A stretch of DNA of 64,000 nucleotides from Vibrio porteresiae DSM 19223 (GCF_024347055.1 NZ_AP024895.1:2356001-2420000), one strand, 5' to 3'. Numbered from the stretch's first letter, positions 8,518 to 17,463 are shown. Notes: a model not told the origin generated them from the letters alone. A program made the numbers and translations.

Positions 8518-9138
8518 TTATTCAAACGGTGTCGGATCACCTGCACCTAAACGTTCAATACGAATGTCATCGTCGCTGAAATCAATCACTGTGGTGGGCT
8601 GTTCGCCCAAATATCCACCATTAAGAATCACGTCTACCGCATGTTCTAGACGATCGCGAATCTCTTCAGGATCAGACTCAGTGGTCTCTTTACCCGGTAA
8701 GATTAACGAAGTCGACATCAACGGTTCACCCATCGCATCTAACAAGTCTAGGGCGATTTTGTTGTTTGGTACACGAATACCAATGGTTTTACGTTTGGCA
8801 TTCATTAACCGGCGAGGCACTTCTTTGGTCCCTTTAAAAATAAAGGTATAAGCGCCAGGAGTGTTGTTTTTTAACAGACGAAATGCGGTGTTATCAACGC
8901 GGGCATAAATCGACAGTTCAGACAAATCACGGCACATTAGCGTGAAATTATGGTTATCGTTCAAACGACGAATCTGGATAATTTTCTCTAATGCGTGTTT
9001 ATTTTCCAACTGACAACCAATGGCATAACCTGAGTCGGTTGGATAAACAATGACACCACCATTACGCACAATCGCCACGGCCTGACTGATCAGGCGAGTT
9101 TGTGGGTTTTCTGGGTGAACATAAAAATACTGGCTCAT
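8518..9138 (-). CDS. yciO: YciO, Sua5/YrdC/YciO-family protein
   Basis: 206 residues of the YrdC-like fold. Seen: VYPTDSGYAIGCQLEN near the N-terminus, the basic nucleotide-binding region RRLNDNHNFTLMCRDLSEL, PGAYTFIFKGTKEVPRRL and GIRVPNN. The family includes threonylcarbamoyl-AMP synthase for tRNA t6A; YciO is the paralogue whose biological role is not firmly settled, and it lacks the C-terminal Sua5 domain. Its ATG overlaps the rnm stop by 4 bp, so it is co-translated after rnm. This pair next to trp is the same arrangement as in E. coli. Confidence 0.9.
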   Translation of the reverse strand: MSQYFYVHPENPQTRLISQAVAIVRNGGVIVYPTDSGYAIGCQLENKHALEKIIQIRRLNDNHNFTLMCRDLSELSIYARVDNTAFRLLKNNTPGAYTFIFKGTKEVPRRLMNAKRKTIGIRVPNNKIALDLLDAMGEPLMSTSLILPGKETTESDPEEIRDRLEHAVDVILNGGYLGEQPTTVIDFSDDDIRIERLGAGDPTPFE

Positions 9139-10016
9139 GCTAATTCCTCATCATCCAGCGTATTTACTGGTGCTTTAGGGACAATTCCCCACTCGTTCCA
9201 TACTGGAACCACACCGGCGGGTAGCCAGAGATTTCTTCCTAACTCCATCCAAGGCGATGGGTAATGGAAGTCGCTACCTTGAGATGCTAATAGATTGTAT
9301 TGTATCGCATAATCAGCCAAGTTGCGCTTTTCTTGCGGAGCTTGTTGTGGTTGTGACACTTCCATCGCATCTCCACCCGCTTGTGCATACGCTTCAATCA
9401 GACGTTTTAACCATTTGGTCGTCAGATCATAACGGCCCGGATGCGCAAGTACCGCTTGACCACCAGCCGCATGAATCGCGTTAATGGCATCAGCCATTGA
9501 ACACCAGCTTGGTGGCACATAACCGGGGTTATTGCGGGTCATGTATTTCTTAAAAACTTTTTGCATATTGGGAGCAAAGCCCTGCTCCACCAGCCATTGG
9601 GCAAAATGTGCACGCGTGAGCGCAACGCCATTCGCCAATTCTTTGACTTCTTCTAACACGCCTGGACGTGTCACTTTCTCTAAGCGATGGGCAATTAACT
9701 CAGCGCGCGCATCGCGACGCTGTTTTTGTTCTTCGATCAACGCGGTTAACGCGGGATGGGTTGGATCGATGTTCAATCCAACAATATGAATGTCTTTGTT
9801 TTGCCACAAGGTGGAAAACTCAATCCCGTTAATTAGCTGTAACGGCTTGTCATTCTGCTTAATGTAGTCATGCGCAGCGGCTAAAGCATCGACCGTATCA
9901 TGATCAGTAATTGCCAATACCCCAACGCCCATTTCAATGGCTCGGTCGATCAGCGCGTCATAGGTAAAACGGCCATCTGACGCTGTGGTATGGCTATGTA
10001 GGTCAATAATATTCAT
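9135..10016 (-). CDS. rnm: RNase AM (YciV), PHP-domain 5'-3' exoribonuclease/phosphatase
   Basis: 293 residues with a PHP metal-dependent phosphoesterase domain. Seen: DLHSHTTASDG with metal ligands H7 and H9, AITDHDTV, GIEFSTLW, AVLAHPGRY and a late GSDFHYPSPW. In E. coli this protein acts on 3',5'-bisnucleotides and trims the 5' ends of 5S, 16S and 23S rRNA. It is first gene of the leftward rnm-yciO pair, and its start lies back to back with the trp promoter. Confidence 0.93.
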   Translation of the reverse strand: MNIIDLHSHTTASDGRFTYDALIDRAIEMGVGVLAITDHDTVDALAAAHDYIKQNDKPLQLINGIEFSTLWQNKDIHIVGLNIDPTHPALTALIEEQKQRRDARAELIAHRLEKVTRPGVLEEVKELANGVALTRAHFAQWLVEQGFAPNMQKVFKKYMTRNNPGYVPPSWCSMADAINAIHAAGGQAVLAHPGRYDLTTKWLKRLIEAYAQAGGDAMEVSQPQQAPQEKRNLADYAIQYNLLASQGSDFHYPSPWMELGRNLWLPAGVVPVWNEWGIVPKAPVNTLDDEELA

Positions 10017-10043
10017 ATTCTTCAGTTTGCTTACAATTTCTGC

Positions 10044-10080
10044 TTGACAATTTATCCCTGCACTAGTTTACTAGTACGCA
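10044..10080 (+). promoter_or_regulatory. trp promoter and TrpR operator
   Basis: A -35 box TTGACA at 10044-10049 is followed by 17 bp and TTTACT at 10067-10072 as -10. The -10 is embedded in CACTAGTTTACTAGTACGCA (10061-10080), nearly identical to the E. coli trp operator, where TrpR-tryptophan binds over the -10 region. Confidence 0.88.
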
Positions 10081-10108
10081 AATACAGGACACACGTTAAA
10101 GGCTTATC

Positions 10109-10216
10109 ATGTTACAAGAATTTAACCTAAATCATAAACCCTTAATCCAATCAGTTCGCAGCGAACTCTCTTGGTGGCGCACTTGGTCAAACTCAAGTGG
10201 GCTGACGTGTGCATAA
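10109..10216 (+). CDS. trpL: trp operon leader peptide TrpL
   Basis: A 35-codon ORF starting at ATG 10109 and ending with TAA at 10214. It contains three tryptophan codons in a five-codon block (SWWRTW, codons 21-26). As in other enterobacterial and Vibrio trp leaders, ribosome stalling at these codons when charged tRNA-Trp is scarce would favour an antiterminator over the terminator downstream. It is too short for standard gene finding. It lies 37 bp downstream of the operator and 24 bp upstream of the attenuator hairpin. Confidence 0.9.
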   Translation: MLQEFNLNHKPLIQSVRSELSWWRTWSNSSGLTCA

Positions 10217-10240
10217 CATTTAATAACCAATGCAACCGAC

Positions 10241-10270
10241 AAAGCCCGCCCCCAAGCGGGCTTTGTTTTA
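10241..10270 (+). terminator. trp attenuator
   Basis: Stem AAAGCCCGC/GCGGGCTTT followed by GTTTT, placed between trpL and trpE. With trpL it forms the transcription attenuator of the trp operon. Confidence 0.9.
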
Positions 10271-10351
10271 TCCAGAATGAGACCACAAACATGACGATTT
10301 TCTCCTCTCACTCTGGCGCTTAAAGAATATAAAGAATGAAAAGGAGGTCTT

Positions 10352-11920
10352 GTGAAAAAGGCCAACACAACAAAAAAACTCGCTGCTCTGGAACTCATTA
10401 CTCTGCCAGTGACCTATCGCCGCAATCCAACTGCCTTGTTCCACACGCTGTGTGAAAACAAAACCGACAGCTTGCTGCTTGAGTCTGCTGAAATCGATTC
10501 AAAGCAAGACCTAAAAAGCCTGCTGCTGATTGATGCTGCGGTTCGCATCACTTGCTACGGTCAGGATGTGACTCTGCATGCGCTAACCGATAACGGTGCT
10601 GCTCTGCTCTCCATTCTAAGTGAGCAAGTGGCAAGCGATGTAAAAGCTCAACAAACCGAAGCTCACACGCTAACACTGACTTTCCCGCACGCAGATGAAA
10701 CCTTAGACGAAGATAGCCGCTTACGCCAAACATCCACATTTGATGCTTTGCGTATGGTGCAGCACAGTTTCGATTTAGCTGGGTTAGACAAACACGCGAT
10801 TTTCCTTGGCGGTCTGTTTGCTTACGACCTCGTTGCGAACTTCGAACCACTGGGTAACGTGAAAGATACCACATCTTGTCCTGACTATGTGTTTTACGTC
10901 GCTGAGACTTTGATGATCATTGACCACCAAACCGAAACGGCGCATCTGCAAGGCACGCTTTTTGGTCAAGACAACAGCCATAAACTGGCACTGCAACAAC
11001 GCATGCAAGCCATTATTGCTCAAGCACAGCACAGCGTGTCACATCAAGTGGCGAAACGCCTAGCCGAAGTGCCGCTAACGACCAATATTGAAGATGCTGA
11101 TTTCTGCTCGATTGTGTCTGACTTAAAAGACTACATCGTAAAAGGCGACATTTTCCAAGTGGTACCTTCACGTCGCTTCTTCCTACCTTGCCCATCTCCA
11201 TTGGCAGCGTACGAACAGCTCAAAATCAACAACCCAAGTCCTTACATGTTCTACATGCAAGACGAAAACTTCACCCTGTTCGGTGCATCACCAGAGAGTG
11301 CTTTGAAATACGCAACCGAAAGTAATGAAGTACAGATTTACCCAATTGCTGGTACTCGTCGCCGCGGTAAACGTGCCGATGGCTCTATCGACCCAGATTT
11401 AGATAGCCGTATTGAACTTGAACTGCGTAACGATAAAAAAGAGACCGCAGAGCACATGATGCTGGTCGATCTAGCGCGTAACGATGTGGCTCGCATTTCT
11501 CAAGCAGGTACGCGCCATGTGGCTGACCTGCTTAAAGTCGACCGCTACAGCCACGTAATGCACTTGGTCTCTCGCGTTGTGGGTCAGCTACGCACGGATT
11601 TGGATGCGCTGCACGCGTATCAAGCGAGCATGAACATGGGCACACTCACTGGTGCACCGAAGATTCGCGCCATGCAATTGATTCGTGAAGTGGAACGTGA
11701 ACGTCGTGGTAGCTACGGTGGTGCTGTCGGCTACTTAACCGGTGAAGGCGATTTGGATACCTGCATTGTGATCCGCGCCGCTTACGTGCGTAACGGTATT
11801 GCGCAAGTCCAAGCTGGCGCGGGTGTGGTGTATGACTCAGACCCACAATCAGAAGCGGATGAAACCCGCACTAAAGCGCAAGCCGTTATTACCGCGATTC
11901 AACAAGCTCACCAAGCGTAA
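10352..11920 (+). CDS. trpE: Anthranilate synthase component I
   Basis: 522 residues; makes anthranilate from chorismate using ammonia delivered by TrpG. Start is GTG at 10352 with a near-perfect AGGAGGT ribosome site 6 bases upstream. Seen: the tryptophan feedback motif LLLES at 41-45, and the chorismate-binding domain with IVKGDIFQVVPSRRF, PIAGTRRRG, ELELRNDKKE, HMMLVDLARND and GTLTGAPKIRAMQ. It is first structural gene of the operon, 11 bp before trpG, and subject to TrpR repression and attenuation. Confidence 0.97.
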   Translation: MKKANTTKKLAALELITLPVTYRRNPTALFHTLCENKTDSLLLESAEIDSKQDLKSLLLIDAAVRITCYGQDVTLHALTDNGAALLSILSEQVASDVKAQQTEAHTLTLTFPHADETLDEDSRLRQTSTFDALRMVQHSFDLAGLDKHAIFLGGLFAYDLVANFEPLGNVKDTTSCPDYVFYVAETLMIIDHQTETAHLQGTLFGQDNSHKLALQQRMQAIIAQAQHSVSHQVAKRLAEVPLTTNIEDADFCSIVSDLKDYIVKGDIFQVVPSRRFFLPCPSPLAAYEQLKINNPSPYMFYMQDENFTLFGASPESALKYATESNEVQIYPIAGTRRRGKRADGSIDPDLDSRIELELRNDKKETAEHMMLVDLARNDVARISQAGTRHVADLLKVDRYSHVMHLVSRVVGQLRTDLDALHAYQASMNMGTLTGAPKIRAMQLIREVERERRGSYGGAVGYLTGEGDLDTCIVIRAAYVRNGIAQVQAGAGVVYDSDPQSEADETRTKAQAVITAIQQAHQA

Positions 11921-11931
11921 GGAAGATTCTC

Positions 11932-12510
11932 ATGGCTAACATCGTTTTCATCGATAACTTCGACTCCTTTACCTACAACTTGGTGGATCAATTTCGCGCT
12001 CTTGGCCACCAAGTTGCGGTTTATCGCAACACCATCACTGTCGAAGCAGTAGAAAAAATCACAGCGCAATTAGAGCAACCTTTGATTGTGCTTTCTCCAG
12101 GCCCTGGTACTCCTGCTGCCGCAGGTTCAATGCCAGCCATTATTCAACGTTTTAAAGGTGAAGTGCCTATTTTGGGAATCTGCCTTGGTCATCAAGCGAT
12201 TGTTGAAGCCTACGGCGGTACTGTGGCTGGCGCTGGTGAAATTGTCCACGGCAAAGTGTCGATGATGGCACACGATTCTCACCCGATTTACGAAGGCTTA
12301 CCTTCTCCTCTGGCGATTGCGCGCTACCACTCACTGGTTGCGACCAAGGTGCCTGAGTCGCTCACCATTACCGCCCAAGTAGACGGCTTAGTGATGTCGG
12401 TTTGCCATGAACAAGACAAAGTGTGTGGATTCCAATTTCACCCAGAGTCAATCATGACCACTCAAGGCGCAGCACTCTTAACCAAAGCGATTGATTGGGC
12501 TCTTGCTTAA
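11932..12510 (+). CDS. trpG: Anthranilate synthase component II (glutamine amidotransferase)
   Basis: 192 residues, class I glutamine amidotransferase. Catalytic triad: C84 in GICLGHQ, and the H and E of FQFHPESI near the C-terminus; SPGPGTP is the oxyanion-side loop. It releases ammonia from glutamine for TrpE. In E. coli this domain is fused to TrpD; here, as in Vibrio, it is a separate protein. GGAAG lies ahead of the ATG. Confidence 0.97.
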   Translation: MANIVFIDNFDSFTYNLVDQFRALGHQVAVYRNTITVEAVEKITAQLEQPLIVLSPGPGTPAAAGSMPAIIQRFKGEVPILGICLGHQAIVEAYGGTVAGAGEIVHGKVSMMAHDSHPIYEGLPSPLAIARYHSLVATKVPESLTITAQVDGLVMSVCHEQDKVCGFQFHPESIMTTQGAALLTKAIDWALA

Positions 12511-12587
12511 ACGCTAATCCTAACCAATTGAATCGCTAGAACCCGAATAGAACGAAGCATAAAAAAGAATTCATGGAGAGAGTTATC

Positions 12588-13586
12588 ATGCAACAGATCA
12601 TCGACAAATTGTACGCACAAGTATCATTGACCCAAAACGAAAGCCATGAGCTATTTGATCACATTATCCGCGGCGAAGTAGACCCAATTTTGATGGGCGC
12701 AGCGCTGACTGCACTCAAAATCAAAGGTGAAACACCACAAGAAATTGCCGGCGCAGCCAATGCTCTGCTTGCCAATGCCAAAGCATTTCCTCGTCCAGAG
12801 TACGATTTCGCTGACATCGTTGGTACTGGTGGTGATGGCTCAAATACCATGAATATCTCCACTACCTCTGCTTTTGTTGCCGCCGCGTGTGGCGTGAAAG
12901 TTGCGAAACACGGTAACCGTGGTGTATCGAGTAAATCCGGCTCGTCTGATCTGTTAGATGCCTTTGGCATCAACTTAGCGATGGAGCCACAAGCAACTCG
13001 CGAAGCATTAGATGATTTAGGTGTCGCGTTTTTGTTTGCTCCGCAATATCACGGTGGCGTTCGTCATGCGATGCCTGTGCGCCAAACGCTCAAAACTCGT
13101 ACGATTTTTAACATTCTTGGCCCACTGATTAACCCTGCTCGCCCAAATATTCAATTAATGGGTGTGTATAGCAAAGAACTCGTTCGCCCTATTGCTGAAA
13201 CCATGTTACAAATGGGACTGAAACGTGCCGCGGTTGTGTTTGGTTCGGGCTTAGATGAAGTGGCGATTCATGGCACAACCACAGTGGCAGAAATCCACAA
13301 TGGCACGATTAAAGAGTATGAACTGACGCCAGAAGATTTTGGCTTAGCGACCTACTCACTGGACGAAATTAAAGGTGGCGATCCGCAGCAAAACCGTGAG
13401 ATTGCAACCAATGTACTGACTGGGAAGTCAACTCCTGCGCAAGCGGCTGCGGTCGCAGCCAACGTAGCTTTACTGCTACGTCTGTTTGGTCAAGAAGACC
13501 TACGTCAAAACGCGCAGCAAGCCCTTGATGTCATGGCATCTGGCAAAGCTTTCCAGTTGGTTCAACAGTTAGCACAACGAGGTTAA
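12588..13586 (+). CDS. trpD: Anthranilate phosphoribosyltransferase
   Basis: 332 residues from the ATG at 12588; transfers phosphoribose from PRPP to anthranilate. Seen: the PRPP site GTGGDGSNTMNIST, AKHGNRGVSSKSGSSDLL, and the active-site region NILGPLINPA. An in-frame ATG at 12573 would add five residues, but the ATG at 12588 has GGAGAG correctly placed upstream and matches the family N-terminus (MQQIIDKLY). It is separated from trpG by 77 bp and from trpCF by 3 bp. Confidence 0.96.
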   Translation: MQQIIDKLYAQVSLTQNESHELFDHIIRGEVDPILMGAALTALKIKGETPQEIAGAANALLANAKAFPRPEYDFADIVGTGGDGSNTMNISTTSAFVAAACGVKVAKHGNRGVSSKSGSSDLLDAFGINLAMEPQATREALDDLGVAFLFAPQYHGGVRHAMPVRQTLKTRTIFNILGPLINPARPNIQLMGVYSKELVRPIAETMLQMGLKRAAVVFGSGLDEVAIHGTTTVAEIHNGTIKEYELTPEDFGLATYSLDEIKGGDPQQNREIATNVLTGKSTPAQAAAVAANVALLLRLFGQEDLRQNAQQALDVMASGKAFQLVQQLAQRG

Positions 13587-13589
13587 GTT

Positions 13590-14999
13590 ATGTCTGAACA
13601 ACTGTCTGAACACATCTCCGTCAAAAATGCCCAAATGGCAGAAGTACTGGCTAAGATCGTAAATGATAAATATCTCTGGGTTGAACAACGTAAAGCTGAG
13701 CAACCATTAGAGAGCTTTCAGCCATTATTGACTCGTTCAGATCGCAGTTTCTATGACGCGCTAGGTACTCCAGAAACCGCGTTTATCTTGGAATGTAAAA
13801 AGGCATCACCATCAAAAGGCTTGATTCGTGACGTCTTTGATTTGGATTACATAGCTTCGGTTTATAACCGCTATGCGAGTGCTATTTCCGTTCTGACTGA
13901 CGAGAAATATTTCCAAGGTAACTTAGAATTTCTACCGCAAGTGCGCCGCCAAGTGACTCAACCTGTTCTATGCAAAGATTTTATTGTTGATGCATACCAG
14001 ATTTACCTTGCACGCCATTACCAAGCTGATGCGATTTTGTTAATGCTGTCGGTGTTAAATGACGAGCAATACCGTGAATTTTCTGCGATTGCCCATGAGC
14101 TAGGACTCGGGGTTCTGACTGAAGCCAGTAACGAAGAAGAGCTGCACCGAGCGCTCAACTTAAACGCCAAAGTGGTTGGGATTAATAACCGTAACTTGCG
14201 TGATTTAACCACTGACCTCAATCGCACTAAAGCGCTTGCACCGCTGATTCCAGAAGGGACGATTATCATCTCTGAGTCAGGTATTTATACCCATCAACAA
14301 GTGCTTGAATTAGCTCAATACGCCAACGGATTTTTGATTGGCAGCTCACTGATGAGTGAAGAAAACCTTGAATTGGCCGTTCGTAAAGTGCTGCTTGGGG
14401 AAAACAAAGTGTGTGGTCTGACTCGCCCTGAAGATGCGGTCGCAGCTTACCAAGCCGGGGCGATTTATGGTGGCTTAATTTTTGTTCCTCAATCCAAACG
14501 TTGTGTCGCGATAGATCAAGCACAAGAAGTCGTAGAAGCCGCGCCATTGCATTTCGTTGGCGTGTTCCAAAACGCTACGTTGCAAACCGTGATTTCAACA
14601 GCGCGCGAATTAGGCCTTTATGCGGTGCAACTGCATGGTGAAGAAGACCAAACCTATGTTTCTGAGCTACGCCAACACCTGCCAATGAATGTGCAAATTT
14701 GGAAAGCCTATGGGGTGAGCGAAACGATGCCAACACTTCTGGCTCAAGACGTTGACCGCCATCTGCTCGATAGCAAGATTGGGCAGCAGTCTGGTGGAAC
14801 CGGCAAAGCGTTTGATTGGAGTGTGATAGCCGAGCCAGAGCGCATTATGTTAGCCGGCGGACTCAATCCAGATAACGTGGCACAAGCTCACCAACTCGGT
14901 TGTATCGGCTTAGATTTTAACTCCGGCGTTGAAATAGAACCTGGCGTAAAAGATCGCAGCAAAATAGCACAAGTGTTTGAAACACTGCGTCGCTATTAG
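13590..14999 (+). CDS. trpCF: Bifunctional indole-3-glycerol-phosphate synthase / phosphoribosylanthranilate isomerase
   Basis: 469 residues, two fused beta/alpha barrels. The N-terminal half (about 1-262) is IGP synthase with ECKKASPSKG, VLCKDFIVD, GINNRNLRDL and IISESG. The C-terminal half is the isomerase, with catalytic C in KVCGLTRPED and D in DSKIGQQSGGTGKAFDW, then MLAGGLNPDNV. The fusion is the usual gammaproteobacterial form. It begins 3 bp after trpD and is followed by an unusually long 125-bp spacer before trpB. Confidence 0.97.
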   Translation: MSEQLSEHISVKNAQMAEVLAKIVNDKYLWVEQRKAEQPLESFQPLLTRSDRSFYDALGTPETAFILECKKASPSKGLIRDVFDLDYIASVYNRYASAISVLTDEKYFQGNLEFLPQVRRQVTQPVLCKDFIVDAYQIYLARHYQADAILLMLSVLNDEQYREFSAIAHELGLGVLTEASNEEELHRALNLNAKVVGINNRNLRDLTTDLNRTKALAPLIPEGTIIISESGIYTHQQVLELAQYANGFLIGSSLMSEENLELAVRKVLLGENKVCGLTRPEDAVAAYQAGAIYGGLIFVPQSKRCVAIDQAQEVVEAAPLHFVGVFQNATLQTVISTARELGLYAVQLHGEEDQTYVSELRQHLPMNVQIWKAYGVSETMPTLLAQDVDRHLLDSKIGQQSGGTGKAFDWSVIAEPERIMLAGGLNPDNVAQAHQLGCIGLDFNSGVEIEPGVKDRSKIAQVFETLRRY

Positions 15000-15124
15000 C
15001 TTTAGCACTAAATAACGCCCTGCCCGAGCGGCAAAGAATGACAGCGGCTGACGAACATCGGCAGCCGACAAAAAAACAATATAAGACATGGATGCCATGT
15101 CGACGACTTACAAGGAATATGAGA
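15000..15124 (+). promoter_or_regulatory. Structured spacer between trpCF and trpB
   Basis: 125 bp in an otherwise tightly packed operon. It contains self-complementary segments: CTGCCCGAGCGGCA-type and GCTGACGAACATCGGCAGC stretches around 15018-15065, and a perfect palindrome GACATGG/CCATGTC around ATG at 15085-15101. No T-run follows, so it is not a terminator. It may be a processing or translation-control site, or contain an internal promoter. Confidence 0.35.
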
Positions 15125-16315
15125 ATGGCTAAGTTAGATGCCTACTTTGGCGAATTTGGTGGTCAGTATGTACCACAGATCCTCGTTCCCGCGCTGGATC
15201 AGTTAGAACAAGCGTTTATTGATGCGCAAGAAGACCCAGAATTTCGCTCCGAATTTATGGAGCTGCTACAAGAATTTGCAGGTCGTCCAACCGCGCTAAC
15301 CCTTACCAAAAACATCACCAAAGGTACCAAAACCAAACTGTACCTGAAACGTGAAGACTTGCTGCACGGCGGCGCGCACAAAACGAACCAAGTGTTAGGT
15401 CAAGCTCTACTGGCAAAACGTATGGGTAAAACCGAGATCATCGCGGAAACAGGTGCAGGCCAACACGGCGTAGCAACCGCGATTGCTTGTGCACTGCTTA
15501 ACCTAAAATGCCGCGTTTACATGGGCGCGAAAGACGTTGAACGTCAAAGCCCGAACGTATTTCGTATGCGCTTAATGGGTGCAGAAGTGATTCCTGTGCA
15601 TTCAGGTTCGGCAACACTTAAAGATGCGTGTAACGAGGCGCTACGTGACTGGTCTGGTAGTTACGAAACCACCCACTACCTACTTGGCACCGCCGCTGGT
15701 CCACACCCATTCCCAACGATCGTGCGTGAATTCCAACGTATTATTGGTGAAGAGACTAAGAACCAAATTTTAGCTCGTGAAGGTCGCCTACCAGATGCCG
15801 TTATTGCCTGTGTTGGCGGTGGATCAAACGCCATAGGCATGTTTGCCGATTTCATCGAAGAGACCGATGTTCGTCTGATTGGCGTAGAACCGGGCGGTAA
15901 AGGGATTGAAACCCATCAGCACGGCGCGCCACTTAAACATGGCACTACGGGTATCTACTTCGGTATGAAAGCACCGATGATGCAAGACCAATATGGTCAA
16001 ATTGAAGAGTCCTATTCTGTTTCAGCGGGTTTGGACTTCCCATCAGTGGGTCCGCAACATGCGTATCTGAACGCCACTGGCCGTGCTGATTACGTCAATA
16101 TCACCGATGATGAAGCGCTAGACGCCTTCCAACAATTGGCGCAACACGAAGGCATTATTCCTGCGTTGGAATCATCTCACGCGTTAGCACATGCTTTGAA
16201 AATGGCGTTCGCTGAGCCAGAAAAAGAGCAGCTATTGGTGGTTAACCTATCAGGCCGTGGTGACAAAGATATCTTTACTGTAAACAAAATTTTGGATGAG
16301 AAAGGAGCGCTGTAA
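15125..16315 (+). CDS. trpB: Tryptophan synthase beta chain
   Basis: 396 residues; PLP enzyme joining indole and serine. Seen: AYFGEFGGQYVP at the N-terminus, the PLP lysine in GGAHKTNQ, ETGAGQHGVA, GGGSNAIG for the PLP phosphate, and SGRGDKD near the C-terminus. The reading frame is open from 15038, but the ATG at 15125 gives the family N-terminus (MAKLDAYFGEFGG) and has AAGGA about 9 bases upstream; an ATG at 15119 is the alternative. Its stop overlaps the trpA start (TAATG). Confidence 0.97.
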   Translation: MAKLDAYFGEFGGQYVPQILVPALDQLEQAFIDAQEDPEFRSEFMELLQEFAGRPTALTLTKNITKGTKTKLYLKREDLLHGGAHKTNQVLGQALLAKRMGKTEIIAETGAGQHGVATAIACALLNLKCRVYMGAKDVERQSPNVFRMRLMGAEVIPVHSGSATLKDACNEALRDWSGSYETTHYLLGTAAGPHPFPTIVREFQRIIGEETKNQILAREGRLPDAVIACVGGGSNAIGMFADFIEETDVRLIGVEPGGKGIETHQHGAPLKHGTTGIYFGMKAPMMQDQYGQIEESYSVSAGLDFPSVGPQHAYLNATGRADYVNITDDEALDAFQQLAQHEGIIPALESSHALAHALKMAFAEPEKEQLLVVNLSGRGDKDIFTVNKILDEKGAL

Positions 16316-17118
16316 TGGATCGTTATCAATCGCTGTTTGCCCGTTTGGCAGAGAAAAAACAGGGCGCGTTTGTTCCTTTCGTTACCATCGGCGACCCAAA
16401 TCCAGATCTGTCGCTGAAGATCATGCAAACGTTAATTGATGCCGGCGCTGATGCACTAGAGCTAGGGATGCCATTTTCCGATCCTCTCGCCGATGGCCCA
16501 ACCATTCAGCAGGCTAACATTCGTGCGTTAGCTGCTGGAACGAACCCTGACATTTGCTTTGATTTAATTAAGCAGATTCGCGCAGCTAACCCAGAAACGC
16601 CAATTGGCCTACTCATGTATGCAAACTTGGTGTTCAAACGCGGCATCGATGATTTTTATCGCCGTTGTGAAGAAGCGGGCGTTGATTCGGTGCTGGTTGC
16701 TGATGTACCAACCGGTGAAAGCCAACCGTTTGTGGAAGCCGCTAACCGTCATGGCATTAAACCGATTTTCATTGCGCCTCCAGGTGCTACAGCGCAAACA
16801 CTTGAACAGGTTTCCACCCTTGGTGGCGGTTACACTTACCTACTCTCGCGTGCTGGGGTAACCGGTACAGAAACCAAAGCACAAATGCCTGTGCATGAGA
16901 TGTTGGATCGTTTGCAGCAATACAATGCGCCACCAGCACTGCTTGGTTTTGGTATTTCTGCTCCAGAGCAAGTTAAACAAGCATTAGAAGCAGGTGCGGC
17001 AGGTGCCATTTCAGGATCAGCAGTGGTCAAGATTATTGAGAACAACGCCGAGAAACCCGATGAATTGTTAAATAATTTGCACACTTTCGTTAAAAACATG
17101 AAGGCCGCAACGCTTTAA
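16315..17118 (+). CDS. trpA: Tryptophan synthase alpha chain
   Basis: 267 residues; splits indole-3-glycerol phosphate into indole and glyceraldehyde 3-phosphate and channels indole to TrpB. Catalytic residues lie in DALELGMPFSDPLADGPTIQ (the E of LELG and the D of SDPLADG), and the barrel end GFGISAPEQ and GAAGAISGSAVV is present. GAAAGGAG sits inside the end of trpB as ribosome site. It is the last gene of the operon, followed by a strong hairpin terminator. Confidence 0.97.
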   Translation: MDRYQSLFARLAEKKQGAFVPFVTIGDPNPDLSLKIMQTLIDAGADALELGMPFSDPLADGPTIQQANIRALAAGTNPDICFDLIKQIRAANPETPIGLLMYANLVFKRGIDDFYRRCEEAGVDSVLVADVPTGESQPFVEAANRHGIKPIFIAPPGATAQTLEQVSTLGGGYTYLLSRAGVTGTETKAQMPVHEMLDRLQQYNAPPALLGFGISAPEQVKQALEAGAAGAISGSAVVKIIENNAEKPDELLNNLHTFVKNMKAATL

Positions 17119-17148
17119 TTAATCATCCCTAAATTAGTTCATATTTTA

Positions 17149-17187
17149 AACAGGCCAAAGTGAAAGTACTTTGGCCTGTTTTTTTAA
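17149..17187 (+). terminator. trp operon terminator
   Basis: Stem CAGGCCAAAGT/ACTTTGGCCTG with a short loop followed by seven T residues, 31 bp after the trpA stop. Confidence 0.93.
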
Positions 17188-17264
17188 CCAATTTGCGTAC
17201 GTTAAAAAGCATAAAATTTGGTCAAACACAGTTCAAATCAGCCTCCCCATTATGGTTCAACTTA

Positions 17265-17280
17265 ACGCAAACGTTTTCCA
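17265..17280. promoter_or_regulatory. PurR-like (LacI-family) operator upstream of the symporter
   Basis: ACGCAAACGTTTTCCA matches 13 of 16 positions of the PurR consensus ACGCAAACGTTTGCGT, with the core CGCAAACGTTT intact. It lies about 185 bp upstream of the symporter start in a gap with no gene. Other LacI-family proteins bind the same core, so the regulator is not certain. Confidence 0.4.
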
Positions 17281-17390
17281 TTGAATAAAAAGCCGTCAAA
17301 AATCAACAGAAATTCATGGTAATGACAAGTTATTGACTATTTTGTATTGCCAACCAAGCCCTAAAAGTGTACAAAGCAAATGCAAAACAA

Positions 17391-17422
17391 ATCCCCACAA
17401 ATGGACTGACAATTAGTGGGGA
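17391..17422. repeat. Inverted repeat upstream of the symporter start
   Basis: TCCCCAC at 17391-17397 pairs with GTGGGGA at 17416-17422 across an 18-base loop. It lies about 40 bases before the preferred start and includes the alternative GTG at 17416. It could be an operator or an RNA hairpin in the leader; nothing shows which. Confidence 0.3.
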
Positions 17423-17463
17423 ACACTAGGAAATTAACAATTATTAGCACAGAGGTTACGGAA

